Assembly: GCF_003234795.2 (NCBI RefSeq) | Contig: NZ_CP126268.1 | Location: 496,001 to 560,000 of the forward strand | DNA length: 64,000 nt | Direction: 5' to 3' | Origin: Curtobacterium sp. MCLR17_032 | Lineage (GTDB): Bacteria; Actinomycetota; Actinomycetes; Actinomycetales; Microbacteriaceae | Part shown: one piece after another, positions 61,669 through 64,000 of the stretch | Position numbering within the stretch: the first letter of the stretch is position 1 | How the letters are laid out: each line of letters begins with the position of its first letter | Notes under the pieces: generated by a model | Seen by the model: only the letters and a program-made list of their open reading frames with translations | Database searches by the model: none | Told to the model about the DNA's origin: nothing | Translations under genes and position numbers: made by a program

Positions 61669-61854
61669 GACGAGTACCCCGATCGCTCCGGTTGTACCCC
61701 GAACGTCGGGGGACGAAGCCCGGAGTTCCGGGCTTCACGGATGAACATCCGGGGCTGAACCCGTGAATCGACGGGCCTCGCTGTCGACGGCGACGATCGG
61801 TGTCGTAGCGTTCACGTACTGCACCACGTACCCCGAACACGACAGGAGAGCGCG
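61669..61854 (+). promoter_or_regulatory. Palindrome-rich leader of the 110-aa protein gene
   Basis: Three hairpins follow each other: CCCCGA-ACG-TCGGGG (61697-61711), a 22-nt palindrome with 10-bp arms (61715-61736) and CCCGT/ACGGG (about 61760-61776). The 11-mer GTACCCCGAAC occurs at 61694 and 61828, and GTACCCCGA also at 61674. The 328-base gap 61527-61854 holds this and the preceding repeats and no gene I can support. It may be an untranslated leader, a small RNA or a multi-site promoter. Confidence 0.45.
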
Positions 61855-62187
61855 ATGACCACGACCATCAACCGGACCGCAGCCGGGACCGACGTCACCC
61901 TCGACACCGAGACCGTCGACATCGTCGCCGTGCTCGAGGCCCAGGCCGCCACCAGCGCCCGCGCCTCGCGTGCCAAGCTCACCTGGACGCTCGAGGGCGA
62001 CGACGAGTGGGTCGCCAACTACGGCGGCTACTTCGGTGGCTCCGTCGACAAGCGCGACAGCCGTTACGTCGCCTCGGACACCTTCGGCCTGGTCGTCGGC
62101 GAGTTCGCCTCGCTCGAGGACGCGCAGACCGCGCTCGCCGGGCACCTGCACGTGATGCTGCCGTCGGTCATCCGCCCGACCGCGTAG
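61855..62187 (+). CDS. Hypothetical 110-aa protein
   Basis: AGGAG precedes ATG 61855. The protein is soluble and acidic, with a Thr-rich start, a helix EAQAATSARASRAKLTW, the aromatic/Gly segment EWVANYGGYFGGSVDKRDSRY and a C-terminal helix ASLEDAQTALAGHL. I recognise no family. A strong bidirectional hairpin follows 17 nt after the stop, so it is a single-gene unit behind a highly structured leader. Confidence 0.7.
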   Translation: MTTTINRTAAGTDVTLDTETVDIVAVLEAQAATSARASRAKLTWTLEGDDEWVANYGGYFGGSVDKRDSRYVASDTFGLVVGEFASLEDAQTALAGHLHVMLPSVIRPTA

Positions 62188-62203
62188 CGCTCTCCGCTCC
62201 GTC

Positions 62204-62242
62204 GACGACGCCCCGCTGGCCACTGGCCGGCGGGGCGTCGTC
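62204..62242. terminator. Bidirectional terminator hairpin
   Basis: GACGACGCCCCGC (62204-62216) and GCGGGGCGTCGTC (62230-62242) are exact reverse complements around a 13-nt loop, between two convergent genes. Confidence 0.8.
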
Positions 62243-62272
62243 GTGCGTGCGGCGTGCACGCCAGCAGCGACG

Positions 62273-63250
62273 TCACTCCGGCAGGCGGTAGGACCCCACC
62301 GTGATCGCGTGCGCACCCTGCCCGGCGAGCACCCGGACGACGGCGTCGGCGCGGGCCCGGTTCGGTACCGAGTCCTTCGCCGCCCACGACGCCAGGGCCG
62401 ACTGCAGCTCGTGGTCGTTCGTCACGATGCTCGTCGTCACGGTGCCGCTGCGGTCCTCCGGCTGCACGAACGTCGCCGCCGAGGGCGCCGAGTAGAAGAC
62501 GCACGTGTCGAACCACGTCCGCGAGACCCCGGTCTGCTCGTCGACGAACCGGGCGAGCCGTCGGGCCTGCTGCCGGACCTGGTGCGCCGGCGACGCCCCC
62601 TTCGCCTGCACCCGCACCTGCCACCAGTTCTCGGCCTGCTCCTCGCCGTTGAGCACCGTGCGACTGCGGACCTGCACGGCGAACGGCGGCACCAGGGACG
62701 ACTCGTCCACCAGGTTCCGGAACGCCGGGTGCACCTCGCTCGGCCGACGCCCGTCGAACACGATGCCGCCCCAGCGCTTGTTCTCGATGACCAGACCCCG
62801 GCCGGACTCCGACACGAGCACGTGGTCGGCCTGTGCGACGAACTTCCGCCACGGACCCTGCTCGGTCTCGCCGAGGGGCACGAACACGACGTTCGTCATG
62901 AGCACGCCGCTCACCCCGGCGGCACGGCAGGCCCGGAGGATCGCCTGCTCGGACGCCTCCTCCCACTGCATGCCACGGCGGGCGAGCGCGCGGCTCTCCT
63001 CAGCCTCGGAGAGGGCGTCGCGTCGAGCGGCGTCAGCGGCCGCCACCTGCGCGGCGCGGTCGGCCTCGAGGCGTGCGGTGGCATCGCGGTGCGCGGCCTC
63101 GCGCTCGGCGAGCTCCGCGGTCCGCGCCCGCTCGGCAGCGTCGAGTTCGGCACGGGCAGCGGTCTGGTGTCGCCGTAGGAGGACCACCAGGACGACCACC
63201 ACGACGGCGAGCCCCCCGGCGACCAACCACGGCACGAGGTCGTCGGTCAT
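62273..63250 (-). CDS. Membrane-anchored NERD-like nuclease-fold protein
   Basis: 325-aa protein. An N-terminal membrane helix (WLVAGGLAVVVVVLVVLL) is followed by an Ala/Glu/Arg-rich coiled coil (about 28-90) and a NERD-like PD-(D/E)xK domain: Asp142 in AQADHVLVS and Glu156/Lys158 in GLVIENKRWGG form the candidate metal site. NERD domains are predicted nucleases found in many membrane or defence-related proteins. The C-terminal part (FVDEQTGVSRTWFDTCVFYS) is conserved-looking but unassigned. The ATG overlaps the divergent small ORF start. Confidence 0.75.
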   Translation of the reverse strand: MTDDLVPWLVAGGLAVVVVVLVVLLRRHQTAARAELDAAERARTAELAEREAAHRDATARLEADRAAQVAAADAARRDALSEAEESRALARRGMQWEEASEQAILRACRAAGVSGVLMTNVVFVPLGETEQGPWRKFVAQADHVLVSESGRGLVIENKRWGGIVFDGRRPSEVHPAFRNLVDESSLVPPFAVQVRSRTVLNGEEQAENWWQVRVQAKGASPAHQVRQQARRLARFVDEQTGVSRTWFDTCVFYSAPSAATFVQPEDRSGTVTTSIVTNDHELQSALASWAAKDSVPNRARADAVVRVLAGQGAHAITVGSYRLPE

Positions 63251-63464
63251 GGCACCACCCCACCACGGGCACCGGCCTGGAGGCGCGTGGTGCGTCGGCG
63301 CGTCCCCGTCGCCTCCGCCATCAGTACGGTGGGCGCTCGGCGCAGTCCTGCTGGTCGGCGGGTTCAGCCTGAGCCTCGTGCGTGCGCGCCGGTTCAGCCG
63401 TCGCGAGGTCGACGCCGAGATCGAGCGCCACCGCGCGGAGCAGCGGACGTCCGACCCCGCCTGA
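63249..63464 (+). CDS. Possible small membrane protein (71 aa)
   Basis: ATG 63249 opens a 71-codon frame: a His/Pro/Gly-rich start, one hydrophobic helix WALGAVLLVGGFSLSLV, then a charged helix FSRREVDAEIERHRAEQR. Third positions are G/C-rich. GAGG lies about 8-10 nt upstream. The start overlaps the NERD gene start on the other strand, which is unusual; a later GTG is not available in frame. It may be a real short gene or a chance frame. Confidence 0.4.
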   Translation: MAPPHHGHRPGGAWCVGASPSPPPSVRWALGAVLLVGGFSLSLVRARRFSRREVDAEIERHRAEQRTSDPA

Positions 63465-63492
63465 CCCGCAGCCAGACGACGCGGCCGGGTCG

Positions 63493-64000
63493 TCAGCCCA
63501 CCGAGGCCGCTCCCGAGCCCGAGCCCGACCCGGCGAACCGGTCCGTCGTCTCGAGCAGCGCGTCGAGGATCCCCGGCTCGTCGAACGCGTGCCCGGCGTC
63601 GTCGATCAGCCGGAACTCCGCCGACGGCAGCGCCCGGTGCAGGTCCCACGCGGTGACGGCCGGCGTGCACATGTCGTAGCGCCCCTGCACGATGACGGTC
63701 GGGATGTCCCGCAGCCGGTCGGCATCGCGGATCAGCTGGCTGTCCTCGAACCAGCCGTCGTGCGTGAAGTAGTGGTTCTCGATCCGGGCGAACGCCAGCG
63801 CGTACGTCGGATCCGCGTACCGGGCGACCAGGTCAGGCCGGGGCAGCAGTGTGATCGAGGCCGCCTCCCAGCTGGCCCAGGCGACCGCGGCCGGTCCGTG
63901 CACGGCGGGGTCCGGGTCGGCGAGCAGCCGTTCGAACACGCGGACCAGGCCGCCGGGCTGCCGTTCCTCCGGGGCCAGGGGAGCGAGGTACCCCTCCCAC
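63493..64000 (-). CDS. pip: Proline iminopeptidase-like alpha/beta hydrolase, C-terminal part (truncated by window edge)
   Basis: The frame is open to the right edge (WEGYLAPLAPEER is read upstream of the MFERLL codon), so the N-terminal half lies outside the window. Visible are AAVAWASWEAASITL, IENHYFTHDGWFEDSQL, the Asp motif VQGRYDMCTPAVTAWDLH and the catalytic His in DDAGHAFDEPG. These match the cap and C-terminal regions of S33 prolyl aminopeptidases, which release N-terminal proline. A Gly/Ser-rich tail ends the protein. Confidence 0.85.
   Translation of the reverse strand, partial: WEGYLAPLAPEERQPGGLVRVFERLLADPDPAVHGPAAVAWASWEAASITLLPRPDLVARYADPTYALAFARIENHYFTHDGWFEDSQLIRDADRLRDIPTVIVQGRYDMCTPAVTAWDLHRALPSAEFRLIDDAGHAFDEPGILDALLETTDRFAGSGSGSGAASVG

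Noticed and set aside
61544..61840. Minus-strand frames with repeated ETPAS/RRRRE peptides in the 61.5-61.85 kb gap
   Set aside because: The apparent peptide repeats simply translate the DNA repeats; no start site or conservation is visible.

Overview
The window is very GC-rich DNA (roughly 70% or more by eye) with near-saturated G/C third codon positions, many GTG starts and dense 4-nt GTGA/ATGA overlaps. Gene content (ClpB, Dyp-type peroxidase with EfeO, carotenoid desaturase plus UbiA prenyltransferase, Asp23/DUF6286-type cluster, YhgE/Pip protein, purA, pyrE) fits a high-GC actinobacterium, most likely Microbacteriaceae and plausibly Curtobacterium. The genus is an inference from gene content, not a match. 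It reads as ordinary chromosome: no rRNA, tRNA, CRISPR array, integrase, transposase or prophage was recognised.

Layout. 1-7.7 kb: 3' end of clpB, a DUF2231 membrane protein, then a two-component system leading into two paralogous lipoproteins and a MacB-like export cassette (peptidoglycan-binding adaptor, ATPase, permease). 7.8-12.1 kb: fructose operon (DeoR-type regulator, 1-phosphofructokinase, PTS EIIABC). 12.3-20.7 kb: GH20 hexosaminidase divergent from a ROK regulator, DedA protein, DUF2945 protein, a Ser/Thr kinase, trpF, HAD phosphatase, nitroreductase, AEC transporter. 21.0-25.6 kb: two tandem secreted paralogues and exonuclease III. 25.7-28.8 kb: a six-gene chain of Asp23/Gls24-type envelope-stress proteins ending in an APH-like kinase. 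28.9-38.2 kb: M23 peptidase, large membrane protein, pyrE with an overlapping acidic membrane protein, aldo/keto reductase, HEAT protein, DtxR/MntR regulator, CPBP protease. 38.4-46.9 kb: sortase-anchored phosphoesterase, EfeB/EfeO, carotenoid genes and a glycosyltransferase. 46.9-55.1 kb: HAD hydrolase, TetR, TrmH methyltransferase, LacI, and a YhgE / degenerate ABC ATPase / TetR operon. 55.2-64.0 kb: large subtilase, small genes, purA, LMW tyrosine phosphatase, NERD nuclease-like protein, and the 3' part of a proline iminopeptidase.

The most unusual content lies between the genes. (1) A family of long perfect palindromes built on the inverted word GACGGGAGGC sits at gene ends, and one copy wraps the trmH start. 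(2) A hairpin-repeat family has 8 direct and 3 inverted cores in a 370-bp array after trmH, with diverged relatives at 12.2 and 20.8 kb. (3) A four-copy hairpin cassette at 50.9-51.6 kb shows compensatory base changes. (4) Tandem duplications repeatedly begin at, or include, stop codons. (5) A run of palindromes and direct repeats occupies 61.5-61.85 kb. These look like structured, probably expanding non-coding elements; no protein partner is visible in the window.

Coordinates were counted by hand from the sequence. Family assignments rest on recognisable motifs, not on database searches.
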